DNA of 64,000 nucleotides from Longimicrobium sp036399935 (GCF_036399935.1 NZ_DASWMD010000055.1:1-64000), one strand, 5' to 3'. Shown: positions 1 through 8,326, counted from the first letter of the stretch. The notes: a model not told the origin generated them from the sequence alone. Program-made: numbers and translations.

Positions 1-28
1 GTAAACTGCACGAGGCGCCACGCAGTTC

Positions 29-60
29 CGCACTCACGCACTCACGCACTCACGCACTCG
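29..60. repeat. 8-bp tandem repeat, four copies
   Basis: CGCACTCA is repeated four times head to tail, the last copy ending in G. It lies just before the GTG start of paaB. Nothing shows a function; the repeat number could vary between strains. Confidence 0.85.
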
Positions 61-67
61 TCCTTCC

Positions 68-364
68 GTGATCGAACCCGTCTTCGAAGTCTTCGCCCGC
101 AAGAACCGCGGCGAGCCGCTGCGGCACATCGGCTTCGTGAACGCCATGAACGGCGACCTGGCCCGCGTGTACGCCTGGAAGGAATACGACGAGCAGAACT
201 GGGAAGAGATGTGCGTGATCCCGCGATCCGCCATCATTCCCGTGGACCCCGAGCACAGCACCTTCGTGACGATGATGGGACAGGACGGCGCACAGGAGAT
301 CGTCCACGCGCGCGGCACCGGCTCGTACGGCGGCAGCGAGATGGCCGTGAAGGAGGCCCGATGA
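68..364 (+). CDS. paaB: Phenylacetyl-CoA epoxidase subunit PaaB
   Basis: This 98-residue protein matches PaaB in length and layout (FEVFARKNRGEPLRHIG near the N-terminus). PaaB is the small bridging subunit of the PaaABCE ring-1,2-epoxidase, which opens the aerobic hybrid route of phenylacetate breakdown by epoxidising phenylacetyl-CoA in the cytoplasm. The start is GTG. The stop overlaps the ATG of paaC by four bases, so the two are translationally coupled. paaA would be expected just upstream, outside the window. Identification rests on small-protein similarity plus the adjacent paaC. Confidence 0.85.
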   Translation: MIEPVFEVFARKNRGEPLRHIGFVNAMNGDLARVYAWKEYDEQNWEEMCVIPRSAIIPVDPEHSTFVTMMGQDGAQEIVHARGTGSYGGSEMAVKEAR

Positions 365-1209
365 GCGTCGCCTCTCCGGAAGCCCGCATCGAGTCCGCCT
401 CGGAGCTTTCCGACGAGTCGCGCCAGGCCCTGGGCGACCTGATCCTGTCGCTGGCCGACAGCAAGCGCGTCCTGGGGCTGCGCTACAGCGACCGCATGCT
501 GGGCGCGCCCACGCTGGAGGCGGGGATCGCCGCGTCGTCCATGGCGCAGGACGAGTGGGGCCACGCGCGCCTCACCTATGCGCTCCTGGGCGACTTCGGC
601 GACGAGCCCAAGGTGCTGGAGCACGAGCGCCCGGCCGCCGAGTACCGCAGCCACCCCGCGCTCGACGCCGGTTTCGAATCGTGGAGCGACTTCATCGCCT
701 GCATCCTGCTGATCGACACGGCGCTCGCCACCCAGTACGGCGCGCTGGCCGACAGCCGCTACACGCCGGCGCTCAACCGCGTGCAGAAGATGCTGGACGA
801 GGAGCGCTTCCACTTTCAGTACGCCGCCGGCTGGGTGCGCAAGATCGCCTCGATCGACGAGCTGCGCCCCGAGCTGCAGGACTCGCTCTGCCGCTACATG
901 CCCCAGGCGCTGCTCTGGCTGGGGGATGATGCGGCCCCGGGCACGCAGCGGCTGACGAGCGAGGGGCTGTCCGCGTACGATCCAGCGACGCTGCGCCAGC
1001 GCTTTCTGGCCAAGGTGGGGCCGGTGCTGGAGGAGATCGGGATGGGGGATGCGCTGGACGTGTCGCGCGGCGCGGAGGGCTTCGCCTGCGGCGCGGCGCT
1101 GGACTGGACAGGATGGAACGAGCGCACCCGCCGCACGGGCGGCGAGCTGGACGAGGTGACGGCCGCCCGCGCCCGCGGCGACAAGAACCGCGCCCTGCTG
1201 CTGGACTGA
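361..1209 (+). CDS. paaC: Phenylacetyl-CoA epoxidase subunit PaaC
   Basis: The 282-residue product is the PaaC structural subunit of the ring-1,2-phenylacetyl-CoA epoxidase, a ferritin-like helical protein that pairs with the catalytic PaaA. The helix carrying DEWGHARLTYALLGDF is typical of the family, and the length fits (about 250-280). I chose the ATG at 361 because it overlaps the paaB stop; the frame is open further upstream, but that stretch is only paaB read in another frame. The stop overlaps the next ATG (TGATG), continuing the operon. Confidence 0.9.
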   Translation: MSVASPEARIESASELSDESRQALGDLILSLADSKRVLGLRYSDRMLGAPTLEAGIAASSMAQDEWGHARLTYALLGDFGDEPKVLEHERPAAEYRSHPALDAGFESWSDFIACILLIDTALATQYGALADSRYTPALNRVQKMLDEERFHFQYAAGWVRKIASIDELRPELQDSLCRYMPQALLWLGDDAAPGTQRLTSEGLSAYDPATLRQRFLAKVGPVLEEIGMGDALDVSRGAEGFACGAALDWTGWNERTRRTGGELDEVTAARARGDKNRALLLD

Positions 1210-1397
1210 TGCCCGAGCCCCGCGCCGAACCCGCCCGGGTGGACGGGCTCCCCGAGTCTGCCCCCTGCCCGTTCTGCGAGGGAACGGACACCAGGCTGCT
1301 GAACCCCTTCGGTGGACAGCTCTCGGTGGCGCAGTACTGGTGCAACCGCTGCCGCACGGGCTTCGAGTTCATCAAGTGGGACGACCACGACGACTGA
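1209..1397 (+). CDS. Stand-alone PaaD-type zinc ribbon protein
   Basis: This 62-residue protein has two cysteine pairs (CPFC at 20-23 and CNRC at 45-48) around the motif NPFGGQLSVAQYW, and ends in FEFIKWDDH. This matches the C-terminal zinc ribbon of PaaD, the factor thought to help mature the PaaABCE di-iron centre. Full-length PaaD also has an N-terminal DUF59/MIP18 domain, absent here, so the ribbon is encoded alone. The ATG overlaps the paaC stop, which supports a role in the same pathway. The missing domain may be encoded upstream of the window. Confidence 0.75.
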   Translation: MPEPRAEPARVDGLPESAPCPFCEGTDTRLLNPFGGQLSVAQYWCNRCRTGFEFIKWDDHDD

Positions 1398-1417
1398 CCC
1401 GAACGGAAAACAGCAGC

Positions 1418-1506
1418 ACGCAGAGGACGCGGAGGATGACGGAGAGGACGCAGAGAACCGAATGGGGTTCTCTGCGTCCTCTCTTTTTACTCTGCGTCCT
1501 CTGCGT
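1418..1506. repeat. Long inverted repeat between convergent genes, copy 1
   Basis: Two arms of about 41 bases (1418-1459 and 1466-1506) built from ACGCAGAGGACGCAGAG-type blocks face each other across a short loop. The transcript could form a long hairpin and stop transcription from both sides, since paaB-paaC and the receptor gene converge here. A close copy lies at 40878-40968, also between convergent genes. Confidence 0.8.
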
Positions 1507-1524
1507 GAAACCGCCGTTCCGGGA

Positions 1525-4014
1525 TCAGAGGCCGCCGAACGGAGTGCCGCCACCGTCCTGCTGCTGCGGCGTCTGCCGCACGCGCGGCGGCCTGCCGAAG
1601 GTGTACTGCAGCGTCAGGTGCAGTGCGCGCGAGGTCTGCGTGCGCTCCGTCAGCTGGATGAGGTTGTCGTCGCCCGCGCGGATGCGGAAGCGCATCGTGT
1701 TGAACGGGTCCGACAAGCGCAGCGTCAGGTTCATCCTCTCGCCGTACAGCTTCTGCCGGACGGACAGGTTGGCCATCTGCACGGCGTCGAAGCGCCCGCC
1801 CTCGATCTGCATGGGAGCGCGGTACTGGTACTGCGCCGTGAACGAAGTGCGGGGCGTGACGTTGTAGGTGCCGTTGAACTTCGCCATCCACGTCACCGCG
1901 TCGGTGGCCAGGCTCGACTCACCGCCGGTGCCCGACGTGACCATCTTGAAGACGTTGAACGACGCCAGGCCGTTGAACGTCTGGCCCAGCCGCAGCGATC
2001 CGTTCATGTCCGCGCCCCAGGACGTACCCGTGTCCAGGTTCTTGAAGCTTACCGACGTCACCTCGCGCCCGTTCACGACGTCGTCCGTGTCCACGACGGC
2101 GCGAATGATGTCGGTGGTGCGGCGGTAGAAGGGCGAGAACTGGAGCGATCCCAGCGCGCCCGAGTGCTGAAGGCTCAGCTCCAGGGCGTCGGTGTACTCC
2201 GGGTTCAGCCGCGGGTTGCCCACGAAAACGTTCTGGATGTCGAAGAACGTGGGGAACGGGTTCAGCTGCCCGCTGCCGGGCCGGTTGATGCGGCGCGAGT
2301 AGCTGAGCTTGGCCTGCGTGTTGTCGCTCGCCTTGTAGCTCACCAGCCCGCTCGGAAAGAAGCTGGTGTAGTCGTACGGAAAGCTTTCCCCGGAGTTGGC
2401 CAGCGAGAAGTCGCGGCTGGCGTACTCCGCCCGCAGCCCGCCCTGCAGCTCCAGCTTGCCGATGCCGCGGCTGTACACGCCGTAGATGGCGTTCACGGTC
2501 TCGTCGAACTCCAGCGCGTTGCTCAGGTCGCTGGGCGCCCACACGCCGGTGCCCAGCGCGTCTTCGCGCACGTCGAAGTCACGGTCCAGCAGGCGCGAGG
2601 TGCCCTTGTACCCCGTCTCCAGCTTGGTGCGCTGCCCGAACGACCGCGTGTAGTCGGCCTGGGCGGTGAACTGGTACATCGTCAGCGCGGTGACGTTCTG
2701 CTCCGCGTCCCTCAAGCCCAGGCCGGGGGCCGTCTGGCGCCAGAGATCCACGCGGTCCTCGTCGGCCAGGCGATTGGCGCGCAGCTCGGCCGAGAACTCG
2801 TGCCGCTGCGGCTGGTACGTGCGCTTGAAGGCCAGGGTGTAGTCCGCCATGAAGGCGTCGGTCTGCGTGTCGCGCACCCGCTGGTACTCGTCCAGAAGCA
2901 GCCGCGAGCCGTTGAACACGCCGTAGGCGCTCAGCGCGTTTTCGTTGGAGTTGCGCAGGTTCAGGGCGAGCGCGTTGGAAACCACGTCACGCTCGTTCAG
3001 CCGGTAGTCGAGGGTGGCGTTCAGGTTGTGGCCGGCGTTTCCGTTGCCGCCGGTGATGTCCTGCTCCGTATAGGAGAGCGGAGTCCCGCCGGACAGCCGC
3101 GTGCGGTCGTTGACGCCGCCCACGGTGCGGTCGTCGGTGCTGTAGCCGTAGCTGCCGAAGAAGGTGACGGCACCCGCCTGGTATCCCAGGTTGCCCGACC
3201 CGGCGTAGCGGTCCGCCGTGGACGCCGCCAGCTGAAGGCCGCCGCTGACGCCCAGGTCCACGCCCTGCTTGAGGACGATGTTGATGATGCCGGCCATCCC
3301 CTCGGGATCGTACCGCGCCGACGGATTGGCGATCACCTCCACCCGCTCCAGCGTGTTGGCGGGAAGCTGCTTCAGGTAGGCGGCCAGCTGCGCGCCGCTG
3401 ATGGGCGCCGGGCGGCCGTTGATCTGCACGACGACCCCTTCGTTCCCGCGCAGGCTCACCTTACCGTCGGAATCAACCTGCACCGACGGCACCGACTCCA
3501 GCACCTCGCTGGCGCTGGTGGCCGCGGGGGCCACGTCGCGCACCCGGTAGGCGTTGCGGTCCGGCGCGATGGTGACCTGCTGCGCCTGGCCCGTCACCTG
3601 GATGGCGTCGAGCATCACGGCGGCGCGCGGCAGGCGGATGCTTCCCGCGTTGGCCCGCGGCGCGGCGGGCGTGACCGTGAAGGTGGAGGTCTGGGCGGCG
3701 TACCCCATCATGCTCACCCGGAGCACGTAGTTGCCCGGGCGCAGCCCGTCGATGCGGAACGACCCGTCCGGGCGCGCGATGGCGCCGGCAACGAGCGTGG
3801 AGTCTGCCGCCCTGCGCACCGCCACGCTGGCCGAGGCCACGGCGGCGCTGGTGCCGGCGTCCACCACCGTGCCGCGGACTTCTCCGGGGCCGGCGGCGGG
3901 GGGCTGGGGTGCACCGCCTTGCTGGGGCGGGCGCTGGGGGGGTGTCTGGGCCAGGAGCGGGCCGCCGCCGCTCAGGAGCGTGCAGGCAAGGGCGGCGAAC
4001 AGGAATCTCTGCAT
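1525..4014 (-). CDS. TonB-dependent receptor / outer-membrane beta-barrel protein
   Basis: The protein has 829 residues. A signal peptide (MQRFLFAALACTLLSGGGPLLAQ) is followed by a proline/glutamine-rich stretch, a carboxypeptidase-regulatory-like domain (about 45-130), a TonB-receptor plug with the LRGNEGVVVQINGRPAP segment, and a 22-strand-type barrel. It resembles the outer-membrane family found beside SusC-like proteins, which imports ligands using TonB energy. The ATG at 4014 was chosen for its signal peptide and a purine-rich GAGAGA upstream; an upstream extension gives no sensible N-terminus. The ligand cannot be told, and no transport partner is adjacent. Confidence 0.85.
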   Translation of the reverse strand: MQRFLFAALACTLLSGGGPLLAQTPPQRPPQQGGAPQPPAAGPGEVRGTVVDAGTSAAVASASVAVRRAADSTLVAGAIARPDGSFRIDGLRPGNYVLRVSMMGYAAQTSTFTVTPAAPRANAGSIRLPRAAVMLDAIQVTGQAQQVTIAPDRNAYRVRDVAPAATSASEVLESVPSVQVDSDGKVSLRGNEGVVVQINGRPAPISGAQLAAYLKQLPANTLERVEVIANPSARYDPEGMAGIINIVLKQGVDLGVSGGLQLAASTADRYAGSGNLGYQAGAVTFFGSYGYSTDDRTVGGVNDRTRLSGGTPLSYTEQDITGGNGNAGHNLNATLDYRLNERDVVSNALALNLRNSNENALSAYGVFNGSRLLLDEYQRVRDTQTDAFMADYTLAFKRTYQPQRHEFSAELRANRLADEDRVDLWRQTAPGLGLRDAEQNVTALTMYQFTAQADYTRSFGQRTKLETGYKGTSRLLDRDFDVREDALGTGVWAPSDLSNALEFDETVNAIYGVYSRGIGKLELQGGLRAEYASRDFSLANSGESFPYDYTSFFPSGLVSYKASDNTQAKLSYSRRINRPGSGQLNPFPTFFDIQNVFVGNPRLNPEYTDALELSLQHSGALGSLQFSPFYRRTTDIIRAVVDTDDVVNGREVTSVSFKNLDTGTSWGADMNGSLRLGQTFNGLASFNVFKMVTSGTGGESSLATDAVTWMAKFNGTYNVTPRTSFTAQYQYRAPMQIEGGRFDAVQMANLSVRQKLYGERMNLTLRLSDPFNTMRFRIRAGDDNLIQLTERTQTSRALHLTLQYTFGRPPRVRQTPQQQDGGGTPFGGL

Positions 4015-4262
4015 CGCAGGATCTCTCGGGGTTGATGGGTGAGCGCTGTACCAGCCTACTAGTACACTAACGATCCAGTACGGTGGAGGCAAGGGTTTCG
4101 TTTCGAGCCGGTGACTTCGGGCGGGCGGAAGTCACACAACGTTCGCTACGAGACCTGCAGGCCGAAGGTTTCGGAAATGCTCCGCCGTTGGTCAAGTACT
4201 TTACATCACAAACCACTTTCACGCAAGAGCGACGTGCGGGGGCAGACGACTGAGCGAGGCGA

Positions 4263-4331
4263 TGTCATCCTGAGGCCCAGGCGCGCCGTACCAGCCCTGA
4301 AGACGAGCTTCGCGGGCCGAAGGATCCAGCC
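4263..4331 (+). repeat. TGTCATCC...GGATCC intergenic repeat unit
   Basis: This 69-bp unit starts TGTCATCCTGAGGCCC and ends CGCGGGCCGAAGGATCCAGCC-like. A diverged inverted copy is at 25843-25910, and two related units face each other at 16515-16773. All are intergenic, which suggests a dispersed REP-like family. Confidence 0.65.
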
Positions 4332-4424
4332 CGGGGCACGTACAGGCCCGGGCGCGGCAGCGGTCACGGAGCCCGGGCCTCGGCTGCCTGTCGGGGCCCT
4401 CACCCGGCCGCGCTGACACGCGTG

Positions 4425-4463
4425 CCACCCTCTCCCACAAACAGCGTGGGAGAGGGGGTACAC
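4425..4463 (+). repeat. 39-bp palindromic repeat, exact inverted copy at 25713-25751
   Basis: The unit contains the hairpin CCCTCTCCCAC / GTGGGAGAGGG around AAACAGC, with CCA and GGTACAC flanks. The same 39 bases occur without mismatch, on the other strand, at 25713-25751. Looser relatives form clusters at 25.3 and 63 kb. Confidence 0.85.
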
Positions 4464-4914
4464 CCCAGGGTCGGGTGCCTCGGTCGGGCTTCAACTCTCC
4501 CGGCGGGCGGCCCATCCGCCGCAGAACTGTGCGGGAACGCGGCATCATCACCCGACACGCCGATTCATGTGTGGCGCCGTTGTCTCATCCTCGCGGATGA
4601 ACCTCGAATCCGATTGTCCGCTCGGTGGCGGGAAATGTGTAAAAAATATTCCGGATTTTTACTATCCACTGTGTTCACCTGCGTTTGATCGGTGGTGTAC
4701 AAGTACCACCTGTGGCGTCAACTAAATCCACTTTACAGGGGTGTTTACCCCCGCTAAGTTGTGCGAACGCCACGACGTAATCTACGCGCGCTAACCCGCC
4801 ACTGCCTTTCCTTCCCGCCGAGGCGAGAACGAAAGCGCAGGGCCGCACCAGCCGGCTGGCTGGGCGGCAAACCCCCGGCGCACCCGCGCCCATTCCGCAC
4901 AGAGGAACCCTCGC

Positions 4915-6048
4915 ATGGAAACTCGCAAGTACGCCTTCCTTGTGGCCGTGGTGCAGGAACACCTGGCCGGCCGCGACTCCGTTGCCCGCGACCTGCTGGC
5001 CGGCCTGGTCGACGGCCAGCTTCAGCCCGGGCGTCCCGAAGACCTTCGCTACTTCATCTTCGCCTCGGCGCTTTCGCGGCGGCTGCAGTCCGACAAGTCG
5101 GCCGAGATCAACCTGTACCTGCGCCAGTACGAAAAGACGCAGATCACCCTGTTCAACCTGCTGGCCGAGCACCTGCCCACCGTGGCCATGGCCGGCCCGC
5201 TGGCCAACGAGGTGCTGGCGAGCTTCGTGGGCGGGCACGACGAGGTGACGCTGCTGGACGTGGGCATCGGCTCGGGGCGGCAGGAGGTGGCCCTGGTGCA
5301 CCTGCTGGCCCAGCGCGGCACCCTGCCCCGCAAGCTGAACGTGATCGCCATCGAGCCCGACGCGGGAAGCCTGCTGGAGGCCTCCTTCAACCTGGGCGAA
5401 GCCGCGGAGACGCTGGGCTTCGAGCTCGCCTTCTTCCCCGTGCACAAGCTGGTGGAAGACCTGGACGAGGCCGACTGGGCGGAGTTCGCCTCGTTCGGCG
5501 CGCCGCTGGTGGTGCTGGGCGCCTTTGCCGTGCACCACGTGCGCTCGGCCCCGGAGCGGCGGACGCGCGACGACCTGTTCCACCGCCTGCGCGAGCTCGA
5601 GCCGGATGCGGTGGTGCTGTGCGAGCCCAGCAGCAACCACGACTCCCCCGACCTGATGGAGCGGTTCCAGGCCGCCTGGCACCACTTCGGGCTCACCTTC
5701 GGCCTGATCGACGCGCTGGAGGTGGACGAGCCCACGAAGGCGGCGATGAAGATGTTCTTCGCGCGCGAGATCGACGACATCGTGGGCAACGCCGAAGAGG
5801 CACGCTTCGAGCGGCACGAGCCGGTGGACAACTGGGTGCGCCGGATGCGCGACGCTGGCTTTGAGCCCTACCCGGAGCTGGAGGCGTTCCAGGGCCGCGA
5901 GTCGGGCGGCGTGCGCGTCCGTGCGCGCGACGGCTACCTGGGGCTGGACCACGGCGACGAGACGCTGGTGGCCATCGTCTGCGCCACGCCGGGCGTGCTT
6001 GCCGGCGTCGGGGCCCCGCACCGCGCCGAACTGCAAACAGTCGCCTGA
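4915..6048 (+). CDS. Bacterial GRAS-family protein (predicted methyltransferase-like)
   Basis: The 377-residue protein follows the plan of plant GRAS proteins. A leucine-rich helical start with the LRYFIFASALSRRL pattern (44-57) comes first. A VHIID-like Rossmann segment, VTLLDVGIGSGRQE, follows at 111-124, then a CEPSSNHDSPDLMERF block (236-251). An RVER-like FERHEPVDNW...AGF block sits at 298-316, and a SAW-like end (GYLGL...LVAIV) without the tryptophan at 340-355. Bacterial GRAS proteins are known and were proposed to be small-molecule-binding methyltransferases; the substrate here is unknown. The ATG has AGAGGAA upstream. The gene stands alone or with the next one. GRAS assignment is by pattern only. 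Confidence 0.7.
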   Translation: METRKYAFLVAVVQEHLAGRDSVARDLLAGLVDGQLQPGRPEDLRYFIFASALSRRLQSDKSAEINLYLRQYEKTQITLFNLLAEHLPTVAMAGPLANEVLASFVGGHDEVTLLDVGIGSGRQEVALVHLLAQRGTLPRKLNVIAIEPDAGSLLEASFNLGEAAETLGFELAFFPVHKLVEDLDEADWAEFASFGAPLVVLGAFAVHHVRSAPERRTRDDLFHRLRELEPDAVVLCEPSSNHDSPDLMERFQAAWHHFGLTFGLIDALEVDEPTKAAMKMFFAREIDDIVGNAEEARFERHEPVDNWVRRMRDAGFEPYPELEAFQGRESGGVRVRARDGYLGLDHGDETLVAIVCATPGVLAGVGAPHRAELQTVA

Positions 6049-6130
6049 GGCGATCGGGGAGAGGCGGAGCAGGCTCCCGCTTTCCGACATCGGCGGCACA
6101 GACGGAATCTGTTCATCCAGTCCACTCCCT

Positions 6131-6155
6131 CTCGCCCGCAACCGTAACGGGCGAG
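6131..6155 (+). terminator. Possible hairpin after the GRAS gene
   Basis: CTCGCCCG (6131-6138) pairs with CGGGCGAG (6148-6155) across a nine-base loop. No T-tract follows, so it may instead be another CCCTC...GAGGG palindromic repeat. Confidence 0.35.
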
Positions 6156-6175
6156 GGAACATGGCCGCCGCGTCC

Positions 6176-6205
6176 TTGACAGGGGACGTGGCGGCCACAT
6201 TTATT
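6176..6205 (+). promoter_or_regulatory. Promoter for the V4R-like gene
   Basis: A perfect -35 box TTGACA (6176-6181) is followed after 18 bases by TTTATT (6200-6205). This would start transcription about 85 bases before the GTG at 6295. Confidence 0.5.
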
Positions 6206-6294
6206 GTCATTCGCTCCATCCGCGTCACCGCGATGAATCGCCGCCGTCCTCGCGCGCGGCGGTCCGGCGGCTCTCCCCGAACCATCCCTGGCCC

Positions 6295-6837
6295 GTGACC
6301 AACCTTGACCGCATCCCCCTGGACGCCACCGTCAGCGGGGGCAACATCCTTTCCATGCTGGCCGCCATGGGCCCGTTCCGCCGACGCGGCGAGCAGATCC
6401 TGGGCGACCACGGAATCCGGGAGGTGACTCCGGCGGACTGGTATCCGCTGCGGCCGTACGTGGATTCGCTGCTGATGATCGGCGAGAAGATGGGGCCCAA
6501 CACCCTCTTCCAGATCGGCCGGCAGATTCCCAACCACGTGCCGCTGCCGCCGGGGATCGACACGTTCGAAAAGGTGATGGGGTCGTTCGGCATGGCGTAC
6601 GACATGAACCACCGCGGGGTGAAGCAGGGCGTGATCCCCTTCACCATCACCGATCCGCGCCACGGCACCATCACCACCGGCACGCCGTACCCCTGCGACT
6701 TCGACCGCGGCGTCATCCAGGGCTTCTTCGCCAAGCTGCTCTCCACCCGGCCTATCGTGGACCCGGTCGAGGGGCTGCCCTGCAAGGCGCGGGGCGGCGA
6801 AACCTGCACCTACGCCATCACCCTTCCCGCGCACTGA
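6295..6837 (+). CDS. V4R-like small-molecule-binding domain protein
   Basis: This 180-residue cytoplasmic protein starts with GTG. Its C-terminal part has the V4R (4-vinyl reductase-like) pattern: YPCDFDRGVIQGFFAKLL near 133-150, then a conserved glutamate and CKARGGETC (about 162-170) with two cysteines that could bind metal. Such domains sense hydrocarbons, heme or other small ligands and often act as input modules. Residues 40-130 look like the helical partner region seen in TIGR02265-like proteins. No output domain is fused. Its own promoter separates it from the GRAS gene, although both point the same way. The family call is moderately sure; the function is unknown. Confidence 0.5.
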   Translation: MTNLDRIPLDATVSGGNILSMLAAMGPFRRRGEQILGDHGIREVTPADWYPLRPYVDSLLMIGEKMGPNTLFQIGRQIPNHVPLPPGIDTFEKVMGSFGMAYDMNHRGVKQGVIPFTITDPRHGTITTGTPYPCDFDRGVIQGFFAKLLSTRPIVDPVEGLPCKARGGETCTYAITLPAH

Positions 6838-6856
6838 CGCGGCCTGGGTGATGGAC

Positions 6857-6891
6857 GAAGCCCCGCGGCGCACCTGGCGCCGCGGGGCTTC
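6857..6891. terminator. Bidirectional terminator hairpin
   Basis: GAAGCCCCGCGGCGC (6857-6871) pairs perfectly with 6877-6891 over a five-base loop. It sits between the ends of two convergent genes and has TTC ends on both strands. Confidence 0.85.
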
Positions 6892-6913
6892 TTCGTATCG
6901 GGCAGGGGAACCG

Positions 6914-8326
6914 TCAGCGGGCCATGTACTCGCAGACGGCCTCGCCCGCGCTCCCGGCGGAGATGCTGCCCCACTCCGTCCACTTGGTGGGGCGGTCGTC
7001 GGACTCGTAGACCTGGCGCGTGCCCAGGTACTGGAGGATCTGCACCAGCCGCACGCGCCGCCGGCTGCAGTCGTAGTCCAGCTGCATCATCTCGCGGTCG
7101 TACGTGTCGCCGTACTGGTCGGTGGTCGGCTCTTCGTACAGGCGGCGCAGCCACACGCGGTACGTCCGCTCCGCCTGGGTGGCGATGCGCGTGCGGTCCA
7201 GCGTTTCGCGGTAGGTGCCGGTGGCGCCCACGGGCAGCCACCGCTCGTCCTCTTCGTCCGCAGCCGCGGCGGTCCGTGCCGGCGCGGCCTCGGCCCGGCG
7301 CACCAGCACCGTGTAGCTGCCCGTTTCTTCTTCGTCGAAGGCGCGCACGGCGATCACGTACTCGCCGTCCGCGGGCGCGGCGAGGGTCAGGCGCGAGTTG
7401 GTGCCGCCGGCGCCGTCGTCGTCGGAGCCCAGCACCTCCAGCCCCTTGCCCTGCCCCACGCGACCCACCGCCACGAAGGTATCGAAGTCGTTGGACCGCA
7501 CGGAGATGGTCACGCGCTCCCCGCTTCGGGCAGTGAGGCGGTAGGCATCGAACCAGCCGCCGCCCTCCACCCGCTGGTCGCCGCTGCGCAGCGCACCCGT
7601 CACCGACTCGCCCACGGCAACCCGGCGCAGGCCATCCACCGACTCGATCGCGAATCCACGTGCACGCGTGGCTCCCTCCGCCGGAAAGGCCACCCGGCCG
7701 GGCGCCGCGGCCACCAGCGCCTGCACGTCGGCCAGGGGCACGGCGAAGTTCAGGTTCTGGCCGTCGCGCAGCACGGCCACGCTCACGCCCACCAGCTCGG
7801 CGCGGCGGTTGAGCACGGGCCCGCCCGACGATCCCTCGGAAAGCGGCGCGGTGATCTGCATCACCCGCTGCCCCTGCAGAACCCGAAACGCGCTGACGAT
7901 GCCGTCCGACACGGTGTTGGTGAGCCCCTCGGGCGCGCCGATGGCCAGCACCGATTCACCCACTTCCGGGGGCGCCGCGGCCAGGGGGATCGGCGGCGCG
8001 GCGGGGGCCATTGCGGGGAGGATGGCAAGGTCCGACGTGGTGCTGATGGCCTCGGCGTGGTCGGCCGAACCCAGCAGCTTGTCGTCGCGGTCGTACACCC
8101 GCACCCGCGCGGCGCCTTCCACCACGTGGGCGTTGGTGACGATGCGCCCGCCGCGGATCACGAAGCCGCTGGCGATCCCCGTCTCCTCGCCGTCGGCGTC
8201 GAACGTCTTGATGGATACCACCGCGGGCGATGCGCGCTGCACCACCTGCGGAATCGGCAGCTCCTGGGAGCGCGCCACCGCCGGCAGGGCGGCGGCGCAG
8301 AGGGCCAGGGCAATGAATGGGCGCAT
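6914..8326 (-). CDS. Secreted trypsin-like serine protease (HtrA/DegP type) with PPC domain
   Basis: The protein has 470 residues. A signal peptide (MRPFIALALCAAALPAVARS) leads into a chymotrypsin-fold domain with a complete triad: His67 (TNAHVV), Asp99 (TTSDLAIL) and Ser167 (EGSSGGPV, where the usual Asn of GNSGGP is Ser). Residues of about 210-350 form a bacterial pre-peptidase C-terminal (PPC) domain (FDAYRLTARSGERVTISVRS...GEYVIAV). The last 100 residues are an unrecognised acidic/aromatic domain. There is no PDZ domain, so it is not a classical DegP. It probably acts in the periplasm or outside the cell. The ATG at 8326 was chosen because it begins the signal peptide. Confidence 0.85.
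   Translation of the reverse strand: MRPFIALALCAAALPAVARSQELPIPQVVQRASPAVVSIKTFDADGEETGIASGFVIRGGRIVTNAHVVEGAARVRVYDRDDKLLGSADHAEAISTTSDLAILPAMAPAAPPIPLAAAPPEVGESVLAIGAPEGLTNTVSDGIVSAFRVLQGQRVMQITAPLSEGSSGGPVLNRRAELVGVSVAVLRDGQNLNFAVPLADVQALVAAAPGRVAFPAEGATRARGFAIESVDGLRRVAVGESVTGALRSGDQRVEGGGWFDAYRLTARSGERVTISVRSNDFDTFVAVGRVGQGKGLEVLGSDDDGAGGTNSRLTLAAPADGEYVIAVRAFDEEETGSYTVLVRRAEAAPARTAAAADEEDERWLPVGATGTYRETLDRTRIATQAERTYRVWLRRLYEEPTTDQYGDTYDREMMQLDYDCSRRRVRLVQILQYLGTRQVYESDDRPTKWTEWGSISAGSAGEAVCEYMAR

Larger units (their letters stand above)
4015..4914. other. 900-bp non-coding gap between divergent genes
   Basis: No convincing gene lies here. On the receptor side there is a small palindrome, TACTAGTA (4057-4064), within a TAGTGTACTAGTAGG stretch on the minus strand that could be a promoter or operator. 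The middle carries two repeats listed separately. The right side (about 4615-4760) is unusually AT-rich for this genome (GTAAAAAATATTCC, TTTTTACTATCC) and is the best place for the GRAS gene promoter, but I could not pick clear -35/-10 boxes. Confidence 0.6.

Noticed and set aside
1312..4035. 907-codon open frame opposite the TonB receptor
   Set aside because: It is antisense to a gene with clear domains, is dominated by Arg/Val/His/Gly/Ala, and has no domain. Long antisense frames are expected at this GC content.
4111..4688. Short open frames in the gap before the GRAS gene
   Set aside because: They run through dispersed repeats, have no Shine-Dalgarno sites, and give Arg/Pro-rich products without any family pattern.
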